Positions 8,158 through 16,838 of a stretch of 19,195 nt of DNA are shown here, piece by piece. A program made the translations under genes and the position numbers. Below the pieces are notes generated by a model. The model was not told the origin of the DNA. It did no database searches and saw nothing but the letters and a program-made list of their open reading frames with translations. Position 1 is the stretch's first letter. Every line of letters begins with the position of its first letter. The stretch comes from CAVHXA01 sp963639765 (GTDB lineage: Bacteria > Bacillota > Clostridia > Oscillospirales > Oscillospiraceae). The DNA lies in assembly GCA_963639765.1 (NCBI GenBank), contig CAVHXA010000034.1:1-19195 (forward strand), given 5' to 3'.

Positions 8158-10623
8158 TTATACCAGCTCTTTCATAATTCTTCTTTCAAGAAGGTGATAT
8201 GAATTGGGGTACTTTTTCACCGCATCTTGCAGTTTGCAAAGCGCATCCTGATTATCACTGGCGACGACCTTGCGCNNNNNNNNNNGTATCTTTGTGGAGA
8301 TCTGGTAATCCAGCGCGTCATCCAGTGAACCGCCGGCCGCCGTGAATACGCCCACAAAATCGATCGTTTGGGTGACGATTCGGTTGCCGAAGGAAATGTC
8401 AAATTGTTCCAATACCCGATCTAAGCTGTCCAGACGATCTCTGATTTCTTTTTCATACTTATTTTTTTGCTTGGCATCATCGAACATTTTCTCCAGGTTG
8501 TCAACCGAGATAAACTTCTTACTCACAGGCGAATAATTGCCCTCGGGTCTGCCTTTCTTATTGAGTGAAATCACCTGCGCTCTGTCGTACACCTTATCGC
8601 TTATCTCAAAGGTCGATTCGTCTCGGTTAGCTGTGCCGACAAACCAGATATTATCGGTCACTCGGATTTTGCGACCGTCTATCAGGTCCTTGGCCCCGGT
8701 GAGTTGTCCGAGTTTCCCCAGATAGGCCGTCAGGCGTTCCTTGTCTTCATCGGAAACTTCTGACTTAAGATCACCCTGTCTACTCTTCGCAATCTTTTCC
8801 CAGATCGAGTAGGCAGTGGGCGCTTCTCCCTCCATCTTATCCTTCACTTCCTTCGGAAGCTCCATCGGAAGCGTCCGCATATCCGATGCCACCAGCTCAA
8901 TCAGCCATTTCTCGTGATCCGGTTCCTGCAGGATTGCCAGGAAATCAGAGAAGTAGTATTCGATGCGCGCCAGATTCATTTCATCCAATACGATAAATGT
9001 CGGAATTTGGCGGCAACGTTCCTTGCTGCTGCGGTAGAGTTCGATTGTAAAGCCCTTGGCGTTGAACTTTTTATTGAAGTCATTATAATAACCCAGAAGT
9101 TCATTGCGATCGCGCCAGGACGATTCAACCGGAATCAGTCGGTTGAACCCGGATATGGCTTCAGCGAATATGCGAGGAAGGCTTGATTTTCCCGTTCCGG
9201 ACATACCCTGCAGTATAATCAGTCTGCTCACAGCCATGCCCGCGAGGAAAGCGCGTATGTCGTTTTCCGAGTAATACAGCCGCTCACCATTGACCTTGGA
9301 CATGCCGGCGTAATTTCTGACGTGGGCGACCACCTCACGCAGAGACTTAATCTGGAGCCGCTGCGTACGTGTGAGAATATCTTTCTGGAAATCGTTCGAC
9401 TCCGTCTCGTTATCCACCTTGGACAGGGACGGGCAGGTGTCGCCCGTTCTGCTTTCAAGGGCCGTCTTGTGGCTTTCCAGTTCCCGGAGCAGATGATCGT
9501 TCAGAATTTGGGTAGCCTCTGTTTCCTGCTTTATGGTCTCCAATTTTCTGGTCGCGTTTCTTGCGGCTTTGACTTCCTCGCGATACCTGTTGCGTTCGAC
9601 CTCGAGGGCTTCGTTATCGCGTTCAAGCTTGTCCGCATAGCTTGCTTTTTCCTCAAGTTTTGCAATTGAGGCATCATCGGGATAACGCTCATACACGGCT
9701 GCAAGTCGGGCGTGCTTATCCTGCAGATCCTGCAGCGCTGAGACGATTTCATTCATGGAAGAAACCCGTACTCCGTTTGCGGGATCATCAATACCGGTTT
9801 TGATTGTATCCATGAGCACCTGTAAATTTTCAAGGCGTTTTTGAAGTTCGTGATAGCGATCCTGCAATGCCGTATATTTGCTGCGTTCGTCTTCCAACTG
9901 AGTTTCAAGAATCGTGATCTTGGCGGGGCTTGCGGAATCATAGCGCGCCTTTCTGGCCTGCAAATCCTCCTTCATTTCCTCCATTTCGATCTTTTCGTCC
10001 TCTATATTGCGCCTCTCGCGCTGTAATTTGCGTTGCGTTTCCTGGATCTTGGATTCACGCTCGGCAATATCCCGAATCTGCCGATTCAGATCTTCAATCT
10101 GTGCCTTCCAGGCCGCGGCGGCCTCGTCTGAAGCCTGCTTAACCTTTTTTAGGCAATCCGCCTCGGCAGCACGTTTAGTTTCTTCCGCATAACTGTCAGC
10201 GGCAGACCGCGTCTCCTTGGCATATAAATCCGCGCTGCTTTTGACGGAGGTCGCCTTGGTCTCTGCCTCATTGACGGTCGCCTCGGCGTTGCGGTATTCG
10301 GATCGAATTGCCGATAGTTTTCCCCAAAGCTCGTCACGTTCCCGGCTTAAGGCGGTTTTCTTTTCTTCGATCTGAGCCAGTTCCTGTTTAGCGTTGGCAG
10401 CAGCTTTTTCCGCTTCTGCTTTTGCGGTTTCCCAAGAAGCAATTTCATCCGCCAACCGGCGAAGCAGTTCTTCTTTTTTTGTGTCAAATTCGTCCTGAGT
10501 CGTGCTTGCAGCCACATCCGCTATCGTGACAGGCTGCGTTTCCTGTGCAGGCCCTGTTATAGGCGACCCATTCGGCACCGGCTTCTGCTGCGGTCGTTTA
10601 GCGGTGCTTTTCTTTTTAGCCAT
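8158..10623 (-). CDS. McrB-like AAA+ ATPase with long N-terminal coiled coil
   Basis: The protein has 821 residues with the ATG at 10623, chosen because GGGAGG lies 7 nt upstream; an in-frame TTG two codons earlier is less likely. Residues 1-40 are a basic Pro/Thr-rich tail. About 45-385 is Glu/Lys/Ala/Arg-rich and strongly predicted to be coiled coil. The AAA+ module spans about 455-780: Walker A GMSGTGKS (473-480), SSWRDRNELLGYYN after strand 2, Walker B FIVLDEMNLAR with DE at 547-548, sensor FVGTANRDEST (N666) and DKVYDRAQVI with a possible arginine finger at R681. This is the McrB/MoxR-like branch. McrB normally has a DNA-reading N-terminal domain; here a coiled coil occupies that place. 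A ten-N gap (8276-8285) lies near the C-terminus in the usual K-I-x-P-K-x-R-G region; the frame is retained. The start is 2 nt after the stop of the HEPN gene. Confidence 0.88.
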   Translation of the reverse strand: MAKKKSTAKRPQQKPVPNGSPITGPAQETQPVTIADVAASTTQDEFDTKKEELLRRLADEIASWETAKAEAEKAAANAKQELAQIEEKKTALSRERDELWGKLSAIRSEYRNAEATVNEAETKATSVKSSADLYAKETRSAADSYAEETKRAAEADCLKKVKQASDEAAAAWKAQIEDLNRQIRDIAERESKIQETQRKLQRERRNIEDEKIEMEEMKEDLQARKARYDSASPAKITILETQLEDERSKYTALQDRYHELQKRLENLQVLMDTIKTGIDDPANGVRVSSMNEIVSALQDLQDKHARLAAVYERYPDDASIAKLEEKASYADKLERDNEALEVERNRYREEVKAARNATRKLETIKQETEATQILNDHLLRELESHKTALESRTGDTCPSLSKVDNETESNDFQKDILTRTQRLQIKSLREVVAHVRNYAGMSKVNGERLYYSENDIRAFLAGMAVSRLIILQGMSGTGKSSLPRIFAEAISGFNRLIPVESSWRDRNELLGYYNDFNKKFNAKGFTIELYRSSKERCRQIPTFIVLDEMNLARIEYYFSDFLAILQEPDHEKWLIELVASDMRTLPMELPKEVKDKMEGEAPTAYSIWEKIAKSRQGDLKSEVSDEDKERLTAYLGKLGQLTGAKDLIDGRKIRVTDNIWFVGTANRDESTFEISDKVYDRAQVISLNKKGRPEGNYSPVSKKFISVDNLEKMFDDAKQKNKYEKEIRDRLDSLDRVLEQFDISFGNRIVTQTIDFVGVFTAAGGSLDDALDYQISTKIXXXXRKVVASDNQDALCKLQDAVKKYPNSYHLLERRIMKELV
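8276..8285. other. assembly gap (10 N) inside the McrB-like gene
   Basis: Ten Ns interrupt the codons between DYQISTKI and RKVVASDNQ. The frame is preserved. The missing residues fall where McrB-like ATPases usually have a conserved Lys-Ile-x-Pro-Lys-x-Arg-Gly segment, so several conserved residues may be lost. Confidence 0.98.
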
Positions 10624-10625
10624 CC

Positions 10626-12224
10626 TCAATCCTCCCTTAAACCTTCAAGTAAACGATTTACCAGATGGAATACATTGTCCATATAATACTCATAATCCTC
10701 AAATGTGAATCTCTCGGCCGTATCGTGGGATACCTTGTTGCGGACGTGATTGAGATTGCTGATTACTTCATACACTTGTCCAATACTGCCCTGCTCCAGA
10801 AATTTGTCCACTCGAGTATCGCCAATGTGATATTTAACAGCCAGCATATTGATGAACTTTTCACTGATGCTGTTGCCGTGCGTTCCTTTCAACCTTCTGA
10901 GAATCGAAATCAGCTGATTATCCTTTACCCAACGCAGCGTGTCGTCCGTCAATTTCGCATTTCTGCAAATATTGATTTTATAGTTCACACTGCCGTACGT
11001 TCGCACATCATCCAGCGCTTTTTTTTGAACTTGTCCGAGCATTGCCGGATCCATTGTGCGAAAATAAGCGTTGAACAGGGCTTCGACGACATATTTCGCC
11101 AGATTGCTTACGATGTTTTCCTGTTCCAGTAGCTTGTCTTTGCCCTGCGACGGAACATTCTGCTGCTGCATCAGCGCGTATATTCGCTCCATATCATCGT
11201 ATATGCGTGATAGCTTCGTGCGATAGAGTGACAGCAGCGGCATATGTTCTGTCATGAACACCCGGAAATCCTTTTGCGATGTCTTGTAATTGGGGCTGAG
11301 CTTGGTGATTTCCCTGTGCAGAAAATCTTGCATACTGTCCTCGCCGATTTTTGTTGTTTCGGCCTGTTCAAGCCACTGCATTTGGCGAAGGAAAAATCGG
11401 TTATCCAAGCCGTCAAAGTCAAACGGGGATTCTGCGCGGTAGCCGCCGGGGCACGTAGGATCTATGACAAGGCGCATCCTGAGATAGAGCTTCAACGGCT
11501 CCTTATCCAGGGCACGGATCAGCATATCCTTCACGAGTTTTCCGTGGTCGCTTACGCTGGTATCCGCGCCCTGATCCTCTCCGGTATCGATTTCCTCATC
11601 GAACGAATCCAGATCTTCAAAAATATCAAGCGCTTCTTCCTTGGTGGTTTCTCCCTCATCGCAGGTATTTACCGTTTTCAATATCTTGAAATAACTCTTA
11701 TAGGCCTTCCGCAGCTTTTGATCCTTGATCTCTATTTTTTCAAATGTCAGCGTCTCGTCGCCGTCGGCCGTCAGTCGAAGCGGCAGAGAAGTCCCTCGAA
11801 ACAGAGAGATCTGTCCCACATCACCCTGATAGAAGAAGGGCAAGACTTCCTTTTTTATGGCGTTTATAAACATATAGCCATACTGTGATTCATCGGATGC
11901 TCGCTCTTCCCTGCTGCCGTTCAGATATTGTTCTGCGTCCTTTGTCAGTATCCAAGGTTTCCCTCTCTCCCTGTGGGCATAGTGCTTCTTCTCCAGACGC
12001 GCCAATATGCCCTCCACCAGACTCCGAGTCGCGTTCAACGTCTTGGCAATGCCGTTTGAGGATAAACCGAGGGCAACGAGTTTAAGTGTGGCCTCCTCGT
12101 AGGGATCAAGCTCGTTTTCCAACGGAAGCTTTGCCTCGCATTCCACAGCCAACACCGGAAGTGCGACATCAACGGCCTGACTGTTTTCGTCAAAGCGTCT
12201 CATATTCAGTATATCAATACTCAC
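10626..12224 (-). CDS. winged-helix protein with C-terminal HEPN-like R-x4-H motif
   Basis: From the GTG at 12224 the protein has 532 residues. AGGAGG (12236-12241) lies 11 nt upstream of this GTG. An ATG at 12260 would add 12 residues, but it would place the ribosome site inside the coding sequence. Residues 40-103 look like a winged helix-turn-helix (DPYEEATLKLVALGLSSNGI, then ATRSLVEGILARLEKK and a KPWILTKDAEQYL wing). An acidic linker follows at about 185-225. The middle is helical with no recognised motif. Residues about 470-532 include LNHVRNKVSH, where R495 and H500 form the R-x4-H signature of HEPN domains, many of which are ribonucleases in toxin and defence systems. The start overlaps the helicase stop by 11 nt. 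The protein may be a DNA- or tRNA-contacting adaptor with an RNase tail; the HEPN call rests on one motif. Confidence 0.8.
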   Translation of the reverse strand: MSIDILNMRRFDENSQAVDVALPVLAVECEAKLPLENELDPYEEATLKLVALGLSSNGIAKTLNATRSLVEGILARLEKKHYAHRERGKPWILTKDAEQYLNGSREERASDESQYGYMFINAIKKEVLPFFYQGDVGQISLFRGTSLPLRLTADGDETLTFEKIEIKDQKLRKAYKSYFKILKTVNTCDEGETTKEEALDIFEDLDSFDEEIDTGEDQGADTSVSDHGKLVKDMLIRALDKEPLKLYLRMRLVIDPTCPGGYRAESPFDFDGLDNRFFLRQMQWLEQAETTKIGEDSMQDFLHREITKLSPNYKTSQKDFRVFMTEHMPLLSLYRTKLSRIYDDMERIYALMQQQNVPSQGKDKLLEQENIVSNLAKYVVEALFNAYFRTMDPAMLGQVQKKALDDVRTYGSVNYKINICRNAKLTDDTLRWVKDNQLISILRRLKGTHGNSISEKFINMLAVKYHIGDTRVDKFLEQGSIGQVYEVISNLNHVRNKVSHDTAERFTFEDYEYYMDNVFHLVNRLLEGLRED

Positions 12225-15200
12225 GATAACAGCCGCCTCCTTCCGATACGCAAATATCATACAGGCGAGAGAAACACGGAATTTGCTTCAGTGTGCGCAC
12301 ATCACCGTAAACCGCAAGCTGCCGTTTTGACCGGCTGAACGCAACGCACAGGCGATTGGGCTTTTCAAGGAAGCCGACAATTGGCGCTTTTCCGTCTCTC
12401 GGGGGATTGGATCTGACGCAGGATAAGAGCACATAGTCGTATTCCTTTCCTTGAAATGCGTCCACTGTGCCGACATCGGCATGGCTCCGCTCCACATCGT
12501 TTAAAATGTCGTCCAAATGCCGGCTGATCAATTTAGACTGGGCGGAATAGAATGTGATCACACCGATATTGGCGCTCGGATCCACATCCAGTATATGGCG
12601 CACATCCTTGCCGATCGCCTCGGCTTCAACCCACCTGCTCTTGGATACGCCTGAGGTTTCCGCTCCTCTCGACAAGGGGATGTTGACAAACGTCAGCGGC
12701 TTTCCATCGTTTATTTCGCATGGACTGGCCTTCATTTCCGGCGTTATGGTCTTCGCTGTCCTTAATTGTCCGTCATAGAAGGATTCGCTGACAAAATTGC
12801 AGATGGACGGATGCATTCTGAACTGCTGCGTCAGCGCTATTGCCTTCGCGCGGGGGTGTCCTCCGGAGAACATCTCAAAGAGTCTCTCAAACAGGCTCTT
12901 TTCGATTTCCGGTATGTCCTTGAACTCCGGCTTTTCCTTAAGCATCTTCAGCACGTCCGGCTCCAGCATATGCGGCAGCTGTTTATGGTCACCGACCAGA
13001 ACGATTTTTCGCCCCATCGACATCGGGATAAACAGATCCAGCGGATTGGCTCTGGCTGCCTCATCGATGATAACAAGATCATACGTCTTGTCCGTCTCCT
13101 CGTGCAGATCCAGACAGGTCTGGCAGGTCGCAGCCGTTGTCATGGCATATTTTTTTACAATGGATTCATAGTCCTGTTCCATGCGAGCCAAGAACTCGCT
13201 GAGTATCAACGACTTCTTGCTTTCCATATCGGACAATGTGCTGATATAGTGCGCGGAGAATGTGTTGGCAAGCGTCAGTATGCATTCGTTGATCGTGCCC
13301 TTGTCCTTGGGATCGATGTGAATCTTTTTTCGGCAAAACCGCTTTTTGAGCGTGTTGACCGCATTGACATATGCATCAAAATCCGCTTGTGTGTAACCCT
13401 CATCGCATACGGCATCGATGGCTTCTTGTATATACGCATCTATATTCAGGTCATCATTGAGCCGAATATGGGCGGCCAGGCGCCTCGCGTTTCGTTCTCC
13501 GTCATCCCCAAAGGCTTCAATCGTTGTCCGTTGTGCTTCAAGTCTGCGCACAATGGGGTCCTGATAATCATCCTCTGCCGACGCCGCGACAAGCGAAGCG
13601 ATAATGGCCCTGGCTCTTTCAACCGTTTCCTTGGGATACGGAATCTCCACGTAGCTCAGGTATCGATTTATCAGGGCCGCTGCCTTCTCGGCAGGCTCGC
13701 CGGCGTTTTTATAAGAAAGGAAATCATCGTCCAAACTTCTTCTGTCGCTCACATACGATGCGGCAGCACTGTCCGTTATATTATCCGTGATGGATTTTTT
13801 GAGACCGGAATACCATTTCTCCAAGGATTTTCGGTACTGTTCCTTGCTGCTTTCCGACGCTCGCCTTGCCGTTTTGCGATAGGCCGGTATGTCGCCGGGC
13901 AGCGGTGCGGAGATGGCGTTGTCAACAGCTTCGTTCTGAAAGCTCGATATCAATATTTTAGGGCTTTGAATGATGTACCCTTCTGTTTGATTTTGTTTCT
14001 GTTTTTGTTCTGCCTCGTAGATCTCTCTGAAGCGCTCCACTATGGCCTTGATAACAGTCGTCTTGCCGGTGCCGGGCGGCCCCTGTATTATGGCGATATC
14101 CGGCGTGTTGATCGCCGCATCCAATGCCGCCAATTGTTCGGCATTCATATCGGCGGCACGCTTGAAATTCCGCTTCAGCTCCTCTGTAACGGGCTTATCC
14201 GTTCCCCAGGCAACGAATTCGGACACACCTGCTTCAATCAGTGCAACAATTGACCTGATAGGGGAATAGTGATTGATCATGCGTTTCCTGGCGGCCTCTC
14301 TGCGGGCCATGATGGTACGATTGCCGGCGGTGTAAAGCCTGAGCACTCCCGTATTCGGGATTTGATCGATGCTGTCATCGCCCTCCAGGAATGTCGTGAC
14401 GTTTTTTCCCACAATTCTTCTGATCGAACCGACAGCAAATTGCTTCTTGGGTCGGGCGTTTTCGCCCAGCTGCTCCGCAACCGTTTCCCTTTCGGACGCG
14501 CCGACCTCCCTGCCTTTAAAAGCATCATCGACTTCCTGATCGGTGAAGAATTCAAAGCTGATACCGTTTGGTTCCATTCTGAAATTAAAGCCAGAATAAT
14601 AGATTTCGCCGAACTCCTCACTCTCTTTCTGCAATGCACTCTTGCTGAGAGCTTCGTAGGCCTCCCAGCGTGCAAAATACGTGGCGGGATTGGATATCTT
14701 CTCCAAGTCCGCGGACAGTGCGCCGTTGATCTGTACATTTTCGGATATCGGGACGAAGTTTATCTCAGGTGCGAAATAGGCATCTATCGGAAGCTCCGAT
14801 TTGTCATTCAAATAACCGAGCTTCTCTGCTATGATGCCACCGGATGTATTCTGCGCGTTAAGGCATCTCTTTCCGCTGATAAATTGGATTTGATCATGTT
14901 GCTTCTTATTGCTCTTTTGATTAAGGCAAAACAGCGCAGGCTGCCCCAGTTGATCCCACACGTAGTTCTGCTTCAAGCGCTCCAAACCGGGGAACTCGAG
15001 AAGTTTTTCCGAAACCATTATGTTGATGGTTGTACTGTATCGCGTCATCGACCGGAACGTATAGCTGTCCACCTTAACGGACCCCGGCTCAACGGCATCG
15101 ATCAGGAACATACAGCGGTAGGCATTGGCGTGTTCCCCTTCAAGGAGATCGAGCAGATATTCGCTGACCTTTGGTGTAGCATTGCAAATGATCGCATTTT

Positions 15201-15363
15201 CTGCGTGCACATTCTTGCCGTATTGGCTGACCCGGAATACAGCACGGTCTTGATAATCCGGTTCGATATGAACCAGATTGCCCACGCAAAATCCGGCAGA
15301 TGTATCGTTGTAATTCAGTTTTATTGACAGTCGCTTTGCCGAATGAACATCGGATAATTTCAC
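12214..15363 (-). CDS. SF1B helicase of the UPF1/DNA2/SMUBP2 type
   Basis: The protein has 1049 residues and starts with GTG at 15363, set by a strong AAGGAGGAG site with AGGAGG 7 nt upstream. The GTG overlaps the kinase stop by 3 nt (GTGA). The first 410 residues are an uncharacterised N-terminal region. The helicase motifs are Walker A GPPGTGKTT (428-436), a Q-motif-like MNAEQLAALDAAI (406-418), Walker B VIIDEAARANP (764-774), GDHKQLP (791-797), QQFRMHP (846-852), motif V VGTVDAFQGKEYD (964-976) and motif VI LCVAFSRSKRQ (1005-1015). About 330 residues separate Walker A and B, far more than in a minimal helicase, and much of that is helical and charged, so an inserted accessory domain is likely. 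The family moves 5'-3' on ssDNA or RNA. The C-terminus ends soon after motif VI, so no nuclease domain is fused there. Confidence 0.92.
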   Translation of the reverse strand: MKLSDVHSAKRLSIKLNYNDTSAGFCVGNLVHIEPDYQDRAVFRVSQYGKNVHAENAIICNATPKVSEYLLDLLEGEHANAYRCMFLIDAVEPGSVKVDSYTFRSMTRYSTTINIMVSEKLLEFPGLERLKQNYVWDQLGQPALFCLNQKSNKKQHDQIQFISGKRCLNAQNTSGGIIAEKLGYLNDKSELPIDAYFAPEINFVPISENVQINGALSADLEKISNPATYFARWEAYEALSKSALQKESEEFGEIYYSGFNFRMEPNGISFEFFTDQEVDDAFKGREVGASERETVAEQLGENARPKKQFAVGSIRRIVGKNVTTFLEGDDSIDQIPNTGVLRLYTAGNRTIMARREAARKRMINHYSPIRSIVALIEAGVSEFVAWGTDKPVTEELKRNFKRAADMNAEQLAALDAAINTPDIAIIQGPPGTGKTTVIKAIVERFREIYEAEQKQKQNQTEGYIIQSPKILISSFQNEAVDNAISAPLPGDIPAYRKTARRASESSKEQYRKSLEKWYSGLKKSITDNITDSAAASYVSDRRSLDDDFLSYKNAGEPAEKAAALINRYLSYVEIPYPKETVERARAIIASLVAASAEDDYQDPIVRRLEAQRTTIEAFGDDGERNARRLAAHIRLNDDLNIDAYIQEAIDAVCDEGYTQADFDAYVNAVNTLKKRFCRKKIHIDPKDKGTINECILTLANTFSAHYISTLSDMESKKSLILSEFLARMEQDYESIVKKYAMTTAATCQTCLDLHEETDKTYDLVIIDEAARANPLDLFIPMSMGRKIVLVGDHKQLPHMLEPDVLKMLKEKPEFKDIPEIEKSLFERLFEMFSGGHPRAKAIALTQQFRMHPSICNFVSESFYDGQLRTAKTITPEMKASPCEINDGKPLTFVNIPLSRGAETSGVSKSRWVEAEAIGKDVRHILDVDPSANIGVITFYSAQSKLISRHLDDILNDVERSHADVGTVDAFQGKEYDYVLLSCVRSNPPRDGKAPIVGFLEKPNRLCVAFSRSKRQLAVYGDVRTLKQIPCFSRLYDICVSEGGGCYREY
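12236..12241 (-). promoter_or_regulatory. ribosome binding site deciding the HEPN gene start
   Basis: AGGAGG on the minus strand lies 11 nt before the GTG at 12224. Because it sits inside the last helicase codons and downstream of the alternative ATG (12260), it favours the GTG start. Confidence 0.6.
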
Positions 15364-16838
15364 TGCTTCTCCTCCTTGAATCCGACCATACGAATGAACG
15401 AATATTGTTTGCCTGCAACTTCAATGCTCGTATTCATTTCAAAAAATATGCGATCGCCATTATTAAGTGTTATCGCTATTTTGTCTTCTAACCTGATATA
15501 TTCGCCTTGTTTGCATCGCTTTTCTATGTGCTCTGTTCCGTTAGAATGTATATATGTGCCGGTATTCGCTTTTTGAACGACAATTCCACTTTTCGAGTAC
15601 TTGTTTTGAATCCAATAACGTCCTTGTTTGTCTTTGATTATAAGCGCATAATTCTCGGATGCTCTTGATGATTTTGACAGATCATCATATCGCAGGATAT
15701 AAAGACTCTTGATTGTATTGTATCCCTCCCGAAGGATATAGGAATTTACAAGTTTTCCGTTAGAATTTCCCTCGATTGGCGCGTTAACCCTGTAATCATT
15801 TCCCTCCGAAAGCCTATCATAGAAATTAAGCCATGCCCTTGGCTTGGACGGTGCGTCGCACCACGGACAATTATCGTATACTTTTCCCGTCTTTCTGGCA
15901 TAGTGCCATCTCTCGCAGTTCGGACACTTGGTCACTTTATTGCTGGCCTCGAGCAGCGCATATTCAAACTCTCGTGCAGACGGTCTTGCGAGGCGATCCT
16001 TTTTGCCATCGACAAAACATTTGCGGAACAGTTTTTTAAGCTTATCCGTAAACACGACATCCTCAGGTAACATATTCGTTGCGTTATCGTCTGTGACATA
16101 GTCATACTTGCCCGCGAGCGCAGCCTCCTCGTCCTCCGGCGTACCGTCAAGTATATCATCGCTGATATACGGATGACCTGCACGCAACAGTTCAAAGAGT
16201 ATAACTGCCAGCGAATAATTATCGGACAGGACATCCGGATTCCGTTGTCGGTCTATAACTTCCGGCGCTATGTAGCGCGGCGTGCCGAGCACGACAGCCG
16301 GTCCTTTGCCGGCGATATAGATGTTGTCAATGTCAATCATCCGCACGGAGGCGTTTTTGCCAATCTTCACCAAAATGTTGTTCCCTGAAATATCACAATA
16401 GGAAAGGTTCCTCTTTTCCAGGTCGCCGAAAGCTTTCGCAATGATATAACCGACAAAGATGCGCTCGCGCAAGCCAAGTCCCTGATTATACCATTCGGCA
16501 AATGACATTTTCCGGCTGGGTATCAGGTATGCATTCAGTGGCTTGTGTCCTGAAACCTTTTCCATCACAAAGCCCACATACGGTTGATCGATAAGGGCGT
16601 GTATTTTGACAAAATTATCCGGCAATTGGATATTTTGAATAAAGCGCAGACGATCCAGCCTGTCCTCATCAAGCAGACTTGATTCGGCCGGGTAATAGAA
16701 CTTTATCATTCTGCTGCCGGTACTGTCTTCATAGACCACACCCTGCGCACCATGTCCCATCATTTTGCCCAAGGTATACTTTTTTCCGTCAAGTGTTACG
16801 ATGGTCTTACCGATCAGATTCAGCATTCGTCCGCTCAT
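15360..16838 (-). CDS. serine/threonine-kinase-like protein with zinc ribbon (TerY-P kinase type)
   Basis: The protein has 492 residues. The kinase fold spans about 19-297: glycine loop GHGAQG (28-33), the VAIK-type lysine K46 in MIKF, catalytic segment SYCDISGNN with D149 and N154, metal-binding IDID with D169, LGTPRYIAPE (184-193) and the D206 helix DNYSLAVILFELL. It departs from canonical kinases: HRD is YCD, the Lys two residues after the catalytic Asp is Ser151, and DFG is DID. The key Asp, Asn and Asp remain, so activity is plausible. A zinc ribbon follows: C305-x2-C308 and C324-x2-C327. The C-terminal 130 residues are beta-rich (GRYWIQNKYSKSGIVV, then NNGDRIFF) and might be a divergent FHA-like domain; that is weak. 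Its start overlaps the phosphatase gene by 32 nt, with GGAG 9 nt upstream. The order VWA, PP2C, kinase is the TerY-P triad. Confidence 0.88.
   Translation of the reverse strand: MSGRMLNLIGKTIVTLDGKKYTLGKMMGHGAQGVVYEDSTGSRMIKFYYPAESSLLDEDRLDRLRFIQNIQLPDNFVKIHALIDQPYVGFVMEKVSGHKPLNAYLIPSRKMSFAEWYNQGLGLRERIFVGYIIAKAFGDLEKRNLSYCDISGNNILVKIGKNASVRMIDIDNIYIAGKGPAVVLGTPRYIAPEVIDRQRNPDVLSDNYSLAVILFELLRAGHPYISDDILDGTPEDEEAALAGKYDYVTDDNATNMLPEDVVFTDKLKKLFRKCFVDGKKDRLARPSAREFEYALLEASNKVTKCPNCERWHYARKTGKVYDNCPWCDAPSKPRAWLNFYDRLSEGNDYRVNAPIEGNSNGKLVNSYILREGYNTIKSLYILRYDDLSKSSRASENYALIIKDKQGRYWIQNKYSKSGIVVQKANTGTYIHSNGTEHIEKRCKQGEYIRLEDKIAITLNNGDRIFFEMNTSIEVAGKQYSFIRMVGFKEEKQ
15371..15376 (-). promoter_or_regulatory. 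ribosome binding site of the SF1B helicase (GTG start)
   Basis: AGGAGG on the minus strand, 7 nt before the GTG at 15363, supports that GTG start over any internal ATG. It sits inside the last kinase codons. Confidence 0.75.
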
